DNA of 64,000 nucleotides, taken from contig NZ_MUHD01000028.1 of assembly GCF_002217395.1 (NCBI RefSeq), forward strand, positions 1 through 64,000. Direction: 5' to 3'. Every line of letters begins with the position of its first letter. The stretch's first letter is position 1. The position numbers were made by a program, and so were the translations under genes. The stretch comes from Flavobacterium plurextorum. GTDB lineage: Bacteria; Bacteroidota; Bacteroidia; Flavobacteriales; Flavobacteriaceae. Below the pieces are notes generated by a model. The model searched no databases. It was not told the DNA's origin and saw nothing but the letters and a program-made list of their open reading frames with translations. Shown here piece by piece: positions 46,166 to 55,547 of the stretch.

Positions 46166-46426
46166 ATGGAAGAAAAAAGAAATTTAAGAAAAGAAAGAAT
46201 AGGTGTTGTTACTTCAAATAAAATGGATAAATCTATTGTTATTGCTGAAGTAAGAAAAGTAAAACACCCATTATACGGTAAGTTCGTGTTGAAAACTAAG
46301 AAATATGTTGCACACGACGAAACAAACGACTGTAACATTGGAGATACTGTAAGAATTAGCGAAACGCGTCCTTTAAGTAAAACAAAATGTTGGAGATTAG
46401 TTGAAATCTTAGAAAGAGCTAAATAA
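46166..46426 (+). CDS. rpsQ: 30S ribosomal protein S17
   Basis: 86 residues, OB-fold: [23 protein letters not shown], then [39 protein letters not shown] primary 16S rRNA binder. 17 bp after rpmC and 2 bp before rplN. Confidence 0.97.
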   Translation: MEEKRNLRKERIGVVTSNKMDKSIVIAEVRKVKHPLYGKFVLKTKKYVAHDETNDCNIGDTVRISETRPLSKTKCWRLVEILERAK

Positions 46427-46428
46427 TT

Positions 46429-46797
46429 ATGGTACAACAGGAATCAAGACTAAAAGTAGCAGATAACACGGGAGCAAAAGAAGTTTTAACTATCCGTGTT
46501 TTAGGAGGTACCAAAAGAAGGTATGCCTCTGTTGGTGACAAGATTGTAGTATCTATTAAAGATGCAACTCCAAACGGTAACGTGAAAAAAGGAGCTGTTT
46601 CAACTGCAGTTGTTGTGCGTACCAAAAAAGAAGTGAGAAGAGCTGATGGTTCTTATATCCGTTTCGATGACAATGCATGTGTTCTTTTGAACGCTGCAGG
46701 TGAAATGAGAGGGACTCGTGTTTTTGGTCCGGTAGCAAGAGAACTTCGTGAAAAACAATTCATGAAAATTGTATCATTAGCACCAGAAGTGCTTTAA
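46429..46797 (+). CDS. rplN: 50S ribosomal protein L14
   Basis: 122 residues. [27 protein letters not shown] and [18 protein letters not shown] are signature segments. It contributes to inter-subunit bridges and is the target of the silencing factor RsfS. First gene of the classical spc order here, without a separate promoter. Confidence 0.98.
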
Positions 46798-46808
46798 TTC
46801 GTTTTAAG

Positions 46809-47123
46809 ATGATAAAGCTAAAAATAAAATCAGGAGATATCGTAAGAGTTATTGCTGGAGACCATAAAGGTGCTGAAGGTAAAGTTTTACGTGTTTACCG
46901 TGAGAAAAATAAAGCGATAGTTGAAGGTGTAAACATGGTTTCAAAACATACAAAACCAAGTGCTAAAAACCCTCAAGGTGGTATCGTTAAGAAAGAAGCT
47001 TCTATTCAAATTTCTAACATTTCTCTAATTGATCCTAAAACTAAGGAAACAACTAGAGTAGGTATTAGAGTAGAAGGAGATAAGAAAGTAAGATTTTCAA
47101 AAAAATCTAATCAAGTACTATAG
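46809..47123 (+). CDS. rplX: 50S ribosomal protein L24
   Basis: 104 residues with the KOW motif [23 protein letters not shown] at about 7-29. An early assembly protein near the tunnel exit. 11 bp after rplN and 2 bp before rplE. Confidence 0.97.
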   Translation: MIKLKIKSGDIVRVIAGDHKGAEGKVLRVYREKNKAIVEGVNMVSKHTKPSAKNPQGGIVKKEASIQISNISLIDPKTKETTRVGIRVEGDKKVRFSKKSNQVL

Positions 47124-47125
47124 TA

Positions 47126-47677
47126 ATGGCATATACACCTAGACTAAAAGAAGAATATAAGAGTAGAGTAATCTCTGCTCTTAAAGAAGAGTTCGGATAT
47201 ACAAACGTAATGCAAGTTCCTAAACTTGAAAAAATCGTTTTGAGCCGTGGAGTTGGTGCAGCTGTATCTGATAAAAAACTTATTGACTATGCAGTTGATG
47301 AGTTGACAAAGATCACTGGACAAAAAGCAGTATCTACAATTTCAAAGAAAGACGTTGCGTCATTCAAATTGAGAAAAGGGATGCCTATTGGAGCAAAAGT
47401 TACTTTACGTGGTGAAAGAATGTATGAGTTTTTAGATAGACTTATTACTTCTGCTTTACCACGCGTTAGAGATTTTAGTGGTATCAAAGCTACTGGTTTC
47501 GACGGAAGAGGTAACTACAATCTTGGAGTTTTGGAGCAAATCATTTTCCCAGAAATTGATATTGACAAAGTAAACAAAATCTCAGGAATGGATATTACAT
47601 TTGTTACTACTGCAAAAACAGACAAGGAAGCAAAGTCATTATTGGCTGAATTAGGATTACCTTTTAAAAAGAATTAA
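47126..47677 (+). CDS. rplE: 50S ribosomal protein L5
   Basis: 183 residues. [50 protein letters not shown] and [21 protein letters not shown] define L5, the 5S rRNA binder of the central protuberance. In enteric bacteria S8 binds a site at the 5' end of this gene to repress the operon; no such hairpin was searched for structurally here. Confidence 0.98.
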   Translation: MAYTPRLKEEYKSRVISALKEEFGYTNVMQVPKLEKIVLSRGVGAAVSDKKLIDYAVDELTKITGQKAVSTISKKDVASFKLRKGMPIGAKVTLRGERMYEFLDRLITSALPRVRDFSGIKATGFDGRGNYNLGVLEQIIFPEIDIDKVNKISGMDITFVTTAKTDKEAKSLLAELGLPFKKN

Positions 47678-47680
47678 GAC

Positions 47681-47950
47681 ATGGCTAAAGAATCAATGAA
47701 AGCCCGTGAGGTTAAAAGAGAGAAAACGGTAGCTAAGTACGCTGAAAAAAGAAAAGCTTTATTAGAAGCTGGAGATTATGAAGGCTTACAAAAATTACCT
47801 AAAAATGCTTCACCAGTTCGTTTGCACAATCGTTGTAAATTAACAGGTAGACCAAGAGGTTATATCCGTCAATTCGGTATTTCACGTGTAACTTTCCGTG
47901 AGATGGCTAATAATGGGTTAATTCCTGGAGTAAAAAAAGCATCTTGGTAA
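47681..47950 (+). CDS. rpsN: 30S ribosomal protein S14 (long, zinc-free form)
   Basis: 89 residues, [39 protein letters not shown] and a C-terminal [23 protein letters not shown]. Only one cysteine is present, so the CxxC pairs of the zinc form are missing. The last codons (TCT TGG TAA) contain the TTGG that can serve as the -33 box of the rpsH promoter. Confidence 0.97.
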   Translation: MAKESMKAREVKREKTVAKYAEKRKALLEAGDYEGLQKLPKNASPVRLHNRCKLTGRPRGYIRQFGISRVTFREMANNGLIPGVKKASW

Positions 47951-47974
47951 TCTCGCAATAAGTTATTACTTTTG
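47944..47974 (+). promoter_or_regulatory. internal promoter in front of rpsH
   Basis: TTG (47944-47946, inside the end of rpsN), 20-nt spacer, TACTTTTG (47967-47974) followed by CAAACC. Confidence 0.7.
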
Positions 47975-48006
47975 CAAACCAAAAAATAATTTTAATTGAT
48001 TAAAGG

Positions 48007-48030
48007 TTCGGGAGACGGGTGTCTCCCGAA
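48007..48030 (+). promoter_or_regulatory. perfect GC-rich hairpin in the rpsH leader
   Basis: TTCGGGAGAC (48007-48016) and GTCTCCCGAA (48021-48030) form ten uninterrupted base pairs around a GGGT loop, about 27 nt after the -7 box and 24 nt before the rpsH ATG. AAAACC rather than a T run follows, so it is not a standard terminator. Confidence 0.65.
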
Positions 48031-48054
48031 AACCATAATCGCAATCAAATACAT

Positions 48055-48453
48055 ATGTATACAGATCCTATTGCAGATTATTTGACTAGAGTTCGTAACG
48101 CTGTGGCTGCAAACCACAAAGTTGTTGAAATTCCAGCTTCTAATCTAAAAAAAGAAATAACTAAGATCTTATTTGATCAAGGTTACATCTTGAGTTACAA
48201 ATTTGAGACGAACACTGTTCAAGGTTCTATCAAGATTGCTTTAAAGTACGATAAAGATACTAAAGAGCCTGTGATTAAAGATATCCAAAGAATTAGTAAA
48301 CCAGGTTTACGTAAGTATGCTGGTGCTGCCAAATTACCTAGAATCCTTAACGGATTAGGAATTGCTATTGTTTCTACATCAAAAGGTTTGATGACTGGAA
48401 AACAAGCTAAGCAGTTGAATGTAGGTGGTGAAGTAATTTGTTACGTATACTAA
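48055..48453 (+). CDS. rpsH: 30S ribosomal protein S8
   Basis: 132 residues from the ATG at 48055 (MYTDPIADYLTRVRNAVAANHK); a GTG-initiated longer frame would begin inside the leader hairpin and is rejected. LPRILNGLGIAIVSTSKGLMTG and the end GGEVICYVY are canonical. S8 binds the 16S central domain and regulates the spc operon in enteric bacteria. Here it has its own promoter and a strong leader hairpin. Confidence 0.97.
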   Translation: MYTDPIADYLTRVRNAVAANHKVVEIPASNLKKEITKILFDQGYILSYKFETNTVQGSIKIALKYDKDTKEPVIKDIQRISKPGLRKYAGAAKLPRILNGLGIAIVSTSKGLMTGKQAKQLNVGGEVICYVY

Positions 48454-48471
48454 TTTTAAACACTAGATAAG

Positions 48472-49014
48472 ATGTCAAGAATAGGTAAAAGCCCAATTGT
48501 AATCCCTGCTGGTGTAACTGTTGAAGTTAAAGACGGTATTATTACAGTAAAAGGAAAAAAAGGTCAACTAACTCAGGAGTTTTCGGACGTAACTGTGAAA
48601 GTTGAAGGTGATCAAGTTTCAGTTGAAAGATCATCTGATCATAAAGACCAAAGAGCAAAACACGGATTATACAGATCATTAATCAATAACATGATTGTTG
48701 GAGTAAATGAAGGTTTTACTAAAGAACTAGAATTAGTTGGAGTTGGTTATAGAGCTTCAAACCAAGGTCAAAAATTAGATTTAGCTCTTGGATATTCTCA
48801 CAATATTGTTTTAGAAATTGCTCCAGAAGTAGCTTTAGAGACGATATCTGAAAAAGGTAAGAACCCAATCGTAAAATTAACATCATTTGATAAACAACTT
48901 TTAGGTCAAGTTGCTGCGAAAATCAGAGGTTTCCGTAAGCCAGAGCCATACAAAGGAAAAGGTGTTAAATTTGTGGGTGAAGTATTAAGAAGAAAAGCAG
49001 GTAAATCAGCTTAA
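48472..49014 (+). CDS. rplF: 50S ribosomal protein L6
   Basis: 180 residues in two repeated domains: [22 protein letters not shown] at the start and [29 protein letters not shown] at the end. It lies near the factor-binding site. 18 bp after rpsH. Confidence 0.98.
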   Translation: MSRIGKSPIVIPAGVTVEVKDGIITVKGKKGQLTQEFSDVTVKVEGDQVSVERSSDHKDQRAKHGLYRSLINNMIVGVNEGFTKELELVGVGYRASNQGQKLDLALGYSHNIVLEIAPEVALETISEKGKNPIVKLTSFDKQLLGQVAAKIRGFRKPEPYKGKGVKFVGEVLRRKAGKSA

Positions 49015-49025
49015 AAAATAAGATT

Positions 49026-49376
49026 ATGTCATTAACAAAATCTGATAGAAGACAGAGAATTAGATTCAGAATTAGAAAATCGATTAGTGGTACTGCTGCT
49101 AACCCAAGACTATCTGTATTTAGAAGTAATAAAGAAATTTACGCTCAACTTATTGATGATGTAAATGGAGTTACTATATTAGCTGCATCTTCAAGAGAAA
49201 AAGAAATAGGAAAAGGTACTAACGTTGAAATCGCTGCTGCTGTTGGAAAATTAGTTGCAGAGAAAGCGTTAAAAGCTGGGATTGATACCATCACTTTTGA
49301 TAGAGGTGGATATTTATATCACGGTCGTATTAAATCATTAGCAGAAGGCGCAAGAGCGGCTGGACTTAAATTCTAA
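49026..49376 (+). CDS. rplR: 50S ribosomal protein L18
   Basis: 116 residues: basic N-terminus [21 protein letters not shown], then [20 protein letters not shown] and [20 protein letters not shown]. It binds 5S rRNA with L5. Six bp before rpsE. Confidence 0.97.
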   Translation: MSLTKSDRRQRIRFRIRKSISGTAANPRLSVFRSNKEIYAQLIDDVNGVTILAASSREKEIGKGTNVEIAAAVGKLVAEKALKAGIDTITFDRGGYLYHGRIKSLAEGARAAGLKF

Positions 49377-49382
49377 TATATT

Positions 49383-49904
49383 ATGTCTAAATACAAAAAT
49401 GTAGAATTGGTAAAACCAAGTGGTCTTGAACTTAAAGATCGTCTGGTAAGTGTTAATCGTGTTACTAAAGTTACAAAAGGTGGTAGAGCTTTCGGTTTTT
49501 CTGCTATTGTAGTTGTAGGTGATGAAAATGGAGTAGTTGGTCATGGATTAGGAAAATCTAAAGACGTTTCTGAAGCAATTGCGAAAGCAGTAGAAGATGC
49601 TAAGAAAAATTTAGTAAAAATTCCTTTGAATGGACAATCTGTTCCTCACGAACAAAAAGGAAAATTTGGTGGTGCACGTGTATTCTTAATTCCTGCTTCT
49701 CATGGTACAGGAGTTATTGCTGGTGGAGCTGTTCGTTCGGTTCTTGAATCAGTAGGTATTCACGACGTATTATCAAAATCTCAAGGATCATCAAATCCAC
49801 ATAACGTAGTTAAAGCAACTTTTGATGCTTTATTACAAATGAGAAGCGCTCACACTGTTGCAAAACAAAGAGGAGTTTCTTTAGAAAAAGTTTTTAAAGG
49901 TTAA
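49383..49904 (+). CDS. rpsE: 30S ribosomal protein S5
   Basis: 173 residues. [44 protein letters not shown] is the double-stranded-RNA-binding and loop-2 region (spectinomycin contact near KVTKGGR, unaltered), then [20 protein letters not shown]. Part of the mRNA entry site. Confidence 0.98.
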   Translation: MSKYKNVELVKPSGLELKDRLVSVNRVTKVTKGGRAFGFSAIVVVGDENGVVGHGLGKSKDVSEAIAKAVEDAKKNLVKIPLNGQSVPHEQKGKFGGARVFLIPASHGTGVIAGGAVRSVLESVGIHDVLSKSQGSSNPHNVVKATFDALLQMRSAHTVAKQRGVSLEKVFKG

Positions 49905-49915
49905 TCAAGGAAATT

Positions 49916-50098
49916 ATGGCTAAATTATTAGTAAAACAAGTAAGAAGCAAGATCAACTGTCCTCTTTCTCAAAAGAGAGGTTTGGAAGCTTTAGGTCTAC
50001 GTAAAATGGGACAAGTTGTGGAGCATGAGTCAAATCCTGCTATCCTTGGGATGATAAACAAAGTTAAACACTTAGTTTCTGTTGAAGAAGCTAAATAA
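49916..50098 (+). CDS. rpmD: 50S ribosomal protein L30
   Basis: 60 residues: [35 protein letters not shown] and a closing helix. Ordinary length. 11 bp separate it from both neighbours. Confidence 0.96.
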   Translation: MAKLLVKQVRSKINCPLSQKRGLEALGLRKMGQVVEHESNPAILGMINKVKHLVSVEEAK

Positions 50099-50109
50099 CA
50101 AATACTGTT

Positions 50110-50562
50110 ATGAATTTAAGTAACTTACAACCTGCTGAAGGATCTACACACAATCAAAATAAAAGATTAGGTAGAGGAGAAGGTTCTGGAAAAGGTGGCA
50201 CTGCTGCAAGAGGTCACAAAGGAGCAAAATCTCGTTCTGGTTATTCTAAAAAGATTGGTTTTGAAGGAGGGCAAATGCCACTTCAAAGACGTGTGCCTAA
50301 GTTTGGTTTCACAAACATCAATCGTAAAGAATACGAAGGTGTTAATTTAGATACGCTTCAATTGTTAGTAGACAATGGTGTGATTACTGATTCTGTTTCT
50401 ATGACAGATTTCGTAGCAAATCGTCTAGCTACTAAAAATGAAATCGTTAAGATTTTAGGTAGAGGAGAATTGAAAGCAAAATTAAAAGTAACTGCCCACA
50501 AATTTACTGCTACTGCAAAAGCTGCTATTGAAGCTGCTGGTGGAGAAGCTGTAACTATATAA
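50110..50562 (+). CDS. rplO: 50S ribosomal protein L15
   Basis: 150 residues. A Gly/Lys-rich arm, RLGRGEGSGKGGTAARGHKGAKSRSG, and FEGGQMPLQRRVPKFGF precede the globular domain ending AAIEAAGGEAVTI. Late 50S assembly protein; immediately upstream of secY, as is usual. Confidence 0.98.
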   Translation: MNLSNLQPAEGSTHNQNKRLGRGEGSGKGGTAARGHKGAKSRSGYSKKIGFEGGQMPLQRRVPKFGFTNINRKEYEGVNLDTLQLLVDNGVITDSVSMTDFVANRLATKNEIVKILGRGELKAKLKVTAHKFTATAKAAIEAAGGEAVTI

Positions 50563-50575
50563 CTTATCTATTAAG

Positions 50576-51922
50576 ATGAAGAAATTTATTGAATCAATAA
50601 GTAATGTTTGGAAAATCGAAGAACTGAAAAACAGAATCTTAATTACATTAGGGTTGCTTTTAGTATATCGTTTTGGTGCACACGTTACGCTTCCTGGAAT
50701 TGACGCAACTCAATTAACAGGATTAGCGGGACAAACTAAAAATGGTTTAGGATCTATCCTAGACATGTTTACAGGAGGTGCTTTCTCTAAAGCTTCAGTT
50801 TTTGCTTTAGGTATTATGCCTTATATTTCTGCATCTATTGTTGTTCAGTTAATGGGAATTGCGATTCCATATTTGCAAAAACTTCAGAACGATGGAGAAA
50901 GTGGTAGAAAAAAGATTAATCAAATCACTCGTTGGTTGACTATAGCTATTACACTGGTTCAAGGTCCAACTTATATCTATAATTTATACAGAACATTGCC
51001 TAGTAGTGCATTTCTACTAGGCTTTAATTCTCCTGAATTTTTGTTCTCGTCTGTTATCATCTTAGTAACTGGTACTATTTTTGCTATGTGGCTTGGTGAG
51101 AAAATTACAGATAAAGGTATTGGAAATGGAATTTCATTATTAATTATGGTTGGTATTCTAGCTCGTTTACCGCAAGCTTTTATACAAGAGTTTACAACGA
51201 GAGTTACCAATAACAATGGAGGTCCAATGTTATTAGTTATTGAAATTATTGTGTGGTTATTGGTAATCATTTCTTGTGTATTGCTTACAATGGCCGTACG
51301 TAGAATCCCAGTTCAATACGCTCGTCGTACTACAACTGGTGATTATGAGCAAGATTTGGCAGGAGGTAATAGACAATGGATTCCTTTAAAGCTTAATGCT
51401 TCTGGAGTTATGCCAATCATTTTTGCTCAGGCAATTATGTTTATCCCTGCAGCTGTAGCTGGATTGTCTAAATCAGATACATCACAATCAATTGTTGGTG
51501 CATTTAGTAATATGTTTGGTTTTTGGTATAACTTTGTTTTTGCAACTTTAATTATTGTATTTACATTCTTTTATACTGCAATTACCGTACCTACTAACAA
51601 GATGGCTGATGATTTAAAGAGAAGCGGTGGTTTTATTCCGGGCGTTCGTCCAGGAGCTGAAACTTCTGAATTTCTTGATAAGGTGATGTCTTTAATAACT
51701 TTCCCAGGATCTTTATTCCTTGCTTTGATTGCTGTGTTCCCAGCTATTGTTGTAAGTATTATGGATGTACAACAATCTTGGGCAATGTTTTTTGGAGGTA
51801 CCTCATTAATAATTATGGTTGGAGTTGCAATAGATACTATTCAACAGATCAATTCATACTTGTTAAACAAGCATTATGATGGTTTAATGAAGACTGGTAA
51901 AAATAGAAAAGCGGTAGCTTAA
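50576..51922 (+). CDS. secY: protein translocase subunit SecY
   Basis: 448 residues with ten membrane helices. [17 protein letters not shown] and the plug region [22 protein letters not shown] near 66-87, cytoplasmic loop [20 protein letters not shown] near 240, and [27 protein letters not shown] near 340 are diagnostic. It forms the Sec channel in the inner membrane. 13 bp after rplO. Confidence 0.98.
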   Translation: MKKFIESISNVWKIEELKNRILITLGLLLVYRFGAHVTLPGIDATQLTGLAGQTKNGLGSILDMFTGGAFSKASVFALGIMPYISASIVVQLMGIAIPYLQKLQNDGESGRKKINQITRWLTIAITLVQGPTYIYNLYRTLPSSAFLLGFNSPEFLFSSVIILVTGTIFAMWLGEKITDKGIGNGISLLIMVGILARLPQAFIQEFTTRVTNNNGGPMLLVIEIIVWLLVIISCVLLTMAVRRIPVQYARRTTTGDYEQDLAGGNRQWIPLKLNASGVMPIIFAQAIMFIPAAVAGLSKSDTSQSIVGAFSNMFGFWYNFVFATLIIVFTFFYTAITVPTNKMADDLKRSGGFIPGVRPGAETSEFLDKVMSLITFPGSLFLALIAVFPAIVVSIMDVQQSWAMFFGGTSLIIMVGVAIDTIQQINSYLLNKHYDGLMKTGKNRKAVA

Positions 51923-51929
51923 TATATTT

Positions 51930-52145
51930 ATGGCAAAACAATCAGCAATAGAACAAGACGGATCAATCATTGAAGCATTATCAAATGCGATGTTCCGTGT
52001 GGAGTTAGAAAATGGACATATTGTAATTGCTCATATTTCTGGAAAGATGCGAATGCATTATATCAAGTTATTACCTGGTGATAAAGTGAAACTAGAAATG
52101 AGTCCTTACGATTTGTCAAAAGCAAGAATTACTTATCGATATTAA
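51930..52145 (+). CDS. infA: translation initiation factor IF-1
   Basis: 71 residues, a single OB fold: [43 protein letters not shown]. It binds the 30S A site during initiation. Placement between secY and rpmJ is the common bacterial order outside Proteobacteria. Confidence 0.97.
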   Translation: MAKQSAIEQDGSIIEALSNAMFRVELENGHIVIAHISGKMRMHYIKLLPGDKVKLEMSPYDLSKARITYRY

Positions 52146-52157
52146 AGGATATTCACT

Positions 52158-52274
52158 ATGAAAGTTAGAGCATCAGTAAAAAAGAGAAGTGCCGAGTGCA
52201 TTATCGTGCGTAGAAAAGGGAGATTGTACGTAATAAACAAAAAAAATCCTAGATTTAAACAAAGACAAGGATAA
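52158..52274 (+). CDS. rpmJ: 50S ribosomal protein L36 (zinc-free form)
   Basis: A 38-residue frame starting [14 protein letters not shown] and ending [10 protein letters not shown]. It retains the L36 frame but has only one cysteine, so the usual three Cys and one His zinc set is absent. 12 bp after infA and 2 bp before rpsM. Clear by position and sequence. Confidence 0.95.
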
Positions 52275-52276
52275 TT

Positions 52277-52651
52277 ATGGCAAGAATAGCAGGGGTAGAT
52301 ATCCCAAAAAACAAAAGAGGTGTTATTGCACTTACCTATATTTTCGGATTAGGAAAAAGTAGAGCTATTGAGATTTTAGAGAAAGCTCAAGTTAGCCAAG
52401 ATAAAAAAGTTCAAGATTGGAATGATGACGAAATCGGAGCGATTCGTGACGCTGTATCATTTTACAAAATTGAAGGAGAATTACGTTCTGAAGTTTCTTT
52501 AAACATCAAACGTTTGATGGATATTGGTTGTTATAGAGGTATTCGTCATAGATCTGGACTTCCTTTAAGAGGTCAAAGAACTAAGAATAACTCTAGAACA
52601 AGAAAAGGAAAAAGAAAAACTGTTGCTAACAAGAAAAAAGCAACTAAATAA
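52277..52651 (+). CDS. rpsM: 30S ribosomal protein S13
   Basis: 124 residues. [30 protein letters not shown], then [30 protein letters not shown] with a basic tail reaching the P-site tRNA. It forms a bridge with L5. First gene of the alpha-operon portion, joined to rpmJ without a promoter. Confidence 0.98.
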   Translation: MARIAGVDIPKNKRGVIALTYIFGLGKSRAIEILEKAQVSQDKKVQDWNDDEIGAIRDAVSFYKIEGELRSEVSLNIKRLMDIGCYRGIRHRSGLPLRGQRTKNNSRTRKGKRKTVANKKKATK

Positions 52652-52659
52652 TAAGTAAT

Positions 52660-53043
52660 ATGGCTAAAGCAACTGCAAAAAAACGTAAAGTTATCGTTGA
52701 ATCAACGGGTGAAGCACATGTTTCTTCGACTTTTAACAATATTATCATTTCTTTGACAAATAAGAAAGGTGAAGTTATTGCTTGGTCTTCAGCAGGTAAG
52801 ATGGGTTTCAGAGGTTCTAAAAAGAACACTCCGTACGCAGCTCAAATGGCGGCAGAAGATTGTAGTAAAGTAGCTCTTGAGGCAGGACTTAAAAAAGTAA
52901 AAGTTTATGTAAAAGGACCAGGTAACGGACGTGAGTCTGCTATCCGTTCTATTCATAACGGTGGAATTGAAGTTACAGAGATTATCGATGTTACTCCAAT
53001 GCCTCACAATGGATGTCGTCCTCCTAAAAGACGTAGAGTTTAA
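52660..53043 (+). CDS. rpsK: 30S ribosomal protein S11
   Basis: 127 residues. [39 protein letters not shown] and [17 protein letters not shown] at the end are canonical. It lines the platform near the mRNA exit. Eight bp after rpsM. Confidence 0.98.
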   Translation: MAKATAKKRKVIVESTGEAHVSSTFNNIIISLTNKKGEVIAWSSAGKMGFRGSKKNTPYAAQMAAEDCSKVALEAGLKKVKVYVKGPGNGRESAIRSIHNGGIEVTEIIDVTPMPHNGCRPPKRRRV

Positions 53044-53067
53044 TACTCAAAAATTATAGTATAACCT

Positions 53068-53119
53068 AGATTGAATATAGATTATCGAAGGATAAGACCT
53101 GAATTCATAATCTCAATCT
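53068..53119 (+). promoter_or_regulatory. imperfect stem in front of rpsD
   Basis: AGATTGA (53068-53074) and GATTAT (53080-53085) pair with ATAATC and TCAATCT within 53107-53119, with a 5-nt bulge on the left side and a 21-nt apical loop. It fills most of the 89-bp rpsK-rpsD gap and is a possible S4 target. Confidence 0.4.
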
Positions 53120-53132
53120 TAAACAATTTAAA

Positions 53133-53738
53133 ATGGCAAGATATACTGGTCCTAGCACAAGAATCGCTCGTAAGTTTGGCGAAGCAATCTTCGGAGATGA
53201 TAAATCTTTCGAAAAAAGAAATTACCCACCTGGACAACACGGGATGGCTAAAAAAAGAGGAAAAAAATCTGAGTACGCTGTTCAGTTAATGGAAAAGCAA
53301 AAAGCTAAATATTCTTATGGAATTTTAGAAAAACAATTCAGAAATTTATTCGAAAAAGCATCAGCAACTAAAGGAGTAACTGGTGAGGTTTTATTACAAT
53401 TATGTGAAGCAAGATTAGATAATGTTGTTTTTAGAATGGGAATTGCTCCATCTAGAAGAGGTGCTCGTCAAATAGTATCTCACAGACACATTACTGTTAA
53501 TGGTGAGGTTGTAAATATTCCTTCTTACCACCTTAAGCCTGGTGATAAAGTTGCAGTTCGTGAAAAATCTAAATCTTTAGAAGCTATCGAACGTTCTTTA
53601 TCAAATTCAAGTCATGTTTATGAATGGATTACTTGGAACAATGATCTTAAAGAAGGAACTTTCGTTTCTGTACCTGCAAGACTTCAAATTCCAGAAAACA
53701 TTAAAGAACAATTAATCGTAGAGTTGTACAACAAATAA
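53133..53738 (+). CDS. rpsD: 30S ribosomal protein S4
   Basis: 201 residues. [21 protein letters not shown], then the S4 RNA-binding domain [39 protein letters not shown] near 92-130. A primary 16S binder and alpha-operon repressor in enteric bacteria. The zinc-knuckle cysteines of some S4 proteins are absent. Confidence 0.98.
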   Translation: MARYTGPSTRIARKFGEAIFGDDKSFEKRNYPPGQHGMAKKRGKKSEYAVQLMEKQKAKYSYGILEKQFRNLFEKASATKGVTGEVLLQLCEARLDNVVFRMGIAPSRRGARQIVSHRHITVNGEVVNIPSYHLKPGDKVAVREKSKSLEAIERSLSNSSHVYEWITWNNDLKEGTFVSVPARLQIPENIKEQLIVELYNK

Positions 53739-53759
53739 TAATTGACTTAGTCGAAATTT

Positions 53760-54752
53760 ATGGCAATATTTAATTTTCAAAAGCCCGATAAAGTTATCAT
53801 GATCGATTCAACCGATTTTGAAGGTAAATTCGAATTTAGACCTTTAGAACCTGGTTATGGATTGACAGTTGGTAATGCACTTAGAAGAGTTTTGCTTTCA
53901 GCATTAGAAGGTTATGCAATTACATCTGTTCGTATCGAAGGTGTAGATCATGAGTTTTCTACTATTTCAGGTGTTGTTGAAGATGTTACCGAAATTATCC
54001 TTAATCTAAAACAAGTACGTTTCAAGCGTCAGATCGAAGATATCGATAATGAATCAGTTACTATTTCTGTTTCAGGTAAAGATCAATTGACAGCAGGTGA
54101 TTTTCAAAAATTTATTTCAGGTTTCCAAGTTTTGAATCCAGACCTTGTTATCTGTAATTTAGATTCTAAAATCAAATTGAACTTCGATTTAACAATCGAA
54201 AAAGGTAGAGGATACGTTCCTGCTGAGGAGAACAAAAAACAGAATGCTGCAATTGGAACAATTTTTACTGACTCTATTTTTACTCCGGTAAAAAATGTAA
54301 AGTATGCAATTGAAAACTTCCGTGTAGAGCAAAAAACAGATTACGAAAAATTGGTTTTTGAAATTAAAACTGATGGATCTATTAATCCTAAAGATGCTCT
54401 TACTGAAGCTGCAAAAGTTTTAATTCACCATTTCATGTTGTTTTCTGACGAAAGAATTACACTTGAGGCTGACGAAATTGCACAAACAGAATCGTATGAT
54501 GAAGAGTCATTGCATATGAGACAATTGCTTAAAACTAAGCTTGTTGATATGGATTTATCTGTGAGAGCATTAAATTGCTTGAAAGCGGCTGAAGTTGATA
54601 CACTTGGTGATTTAGTATCGTTCAATAAAAATGACCTAATGAAATTCCGTAATTTTGGTAAAAAATCTTTAACTGAGCTAGATGAACTTGTAGCGGTTAA
54701 AAATTTAACTTTCGGAATGGATTTAGCTAAATACAAATTAGATAAAGAATAA
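53760..54752 (+). CDS. rpoA: RNA polymerase alpha subunit
   Basis: 330 residues. N-terminal dimerisation domain with [31 protein letters not shown] near 22-52, and a C-terminal helix-hairpin-helix domain from about 250 ([38 protein letters not shown]). Usual length. 21 bp after rpsD. Confidence 0.98.
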   Translation: MAIFNFQKPDKVIMIDSTDFEGKFEFRPLEPGYGLTVGNALRRVLLSALEGYAITSVRIEGVDHEFSTISGVVEDVTEIILNLKQVRFKRQIEDIDNESVTISVSGKDQLTAGDFQKFISGFQVLNPDLVICNLDSKIKLNFDLTIEKGRGYVPAEENKKQNAAIGTIFTDSIFTPVKNVKYAIENFRVEQKTDYEKLVFEIKTDGSINPKDALTEAAKVLIHHFMLFSDERITLEADEIAQTESYDEESLHMRQLLKTKLVDMDLSVRALNCLKAAEVDTLGDLVSFNKNDLMKFRNFGKKSLTELDELVAVKNLTFGMDLAKYKLDKE

Positions 54753-54814
54753 TTTACTTCATATTTTGCTCTCCATAGCGGATTGTAGCAAGATGAAGAT
54801 AAAAAAAACACGTC

Positions 54815-55306
54815 ATGAGACACGGAAAAAAATTCAACCACTTAAGCAGACAGACTGGACATAGAAAAGCTATGTTAGCTAATATGGCTTGTTCTCTTAT
54901 TGAGCACAAACGTATTAACACTACTGTTGCTAAGGCTAAAGCGCTTAAACAATTTGTTGAGCCTTTAATCACAAAATCAAAAGAAGATACGACTCACAAT
55001 CGTCGTATTGTTTTTGCTTACTTACGTAGCAAATATGCTGTAACTGACTTGTTCAGAGATGTAGCTGCTAAAGTTGGTGACCGTCCAGGTGGATACACTC
55101 GTATCATTAAAGTTGGAAATCGTTTGGGAGATAATGCTGATATGGCAATGATCGAACTTGTAGATTTCAATGAACTTTACAATGGTGGTAAAAAAGAAGT
55201 TAAAAAAGCAAAAAGCCGTCGTGGTGGTAAAGCTAAAAAAGCTGAGGAGACTACTCCTGAAGCTCCTGCTGCTGAATCAGAAACGACTACTGAAGCTTCT
55301 GAATAA
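54815..55306 (+). CDS. rplQ: 50S ribosomal protein L17
   Basis: 163 residues. [42 protein letters not shown] is the conserved core and [27 protein letters not shown] closes it at about 117. A low-complexity tail follows: a Lys/Arg-rich part ([20 protein letters not shown]) and then an Ala/Glu/Thr part. Last gene of the super-cluster, followed by a strong terminator. Confidence 0.97.
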   Translation: MRHGKKFNHLSRQTGHRKAMLANMACSLIEHKRINTTVAKAKALKQFVEPLITKSKEDTTHNRRIVFAYLRSKYAVTDLFRDVAAKVGDRPGGYTRIIKVGNRLGDNADMAMIELVDFNELYNGGKKEVKKAKSRRGGKAKKAEETTPEAPAAESETTTEASE

Positions 55307-55334
55307 TTATGAAAGTAATGATTCTATAGAAATC

Positions 55335-55370
55335 AAGGATAAACTAATTTTTAGTTTATCCTTTTTTTTT
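55335..55370 (+). terminator. intrinsic terminator after rplQ
   Basis: AAGGATAAACTAA (55335-55347) and TTAGTTTATCCTT (55351-55363), 3-nt loop, T tract. Confidence 0.9.
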
Positions 55371-55449
55371 GATTTTTTTAGAGGAAATTAAAATTTAACT
55401 TTTTTAAATGTCTTGGTTTTATTTTTATCAATGAAATTTTTAAAAAATC

Positions 55450-55480
55450 TTGGCAGCACTCTTTTAAAGAAGTAAATTTG
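55450..55480 (+). promoter_or_regulatory. carA promoter
   Basis: TTG (55450-55452), 20-nt spacer, TAAATTTG (55473-55480), 67 nt before the ATG. Confidence 0.6.
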
Positions 55481-55547
55481 CAAAATATCTAATTACAAGT
55501 GAAACTTTCGGTTTCATAATACGATTAAAAACAATACAAATTAAAGA

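Noticed and set aside
48019..48054. GTG-initiated N-terminal extension of rpsH
   Set aside because: It starts inside the leader hairpin and S8 proteins begin at the MYTDPIADYL Met.
54425..54841. Minus-strand frame over the end of rpoA
   Set aside because: Ser-rich antisense shadow of a conserved gene.
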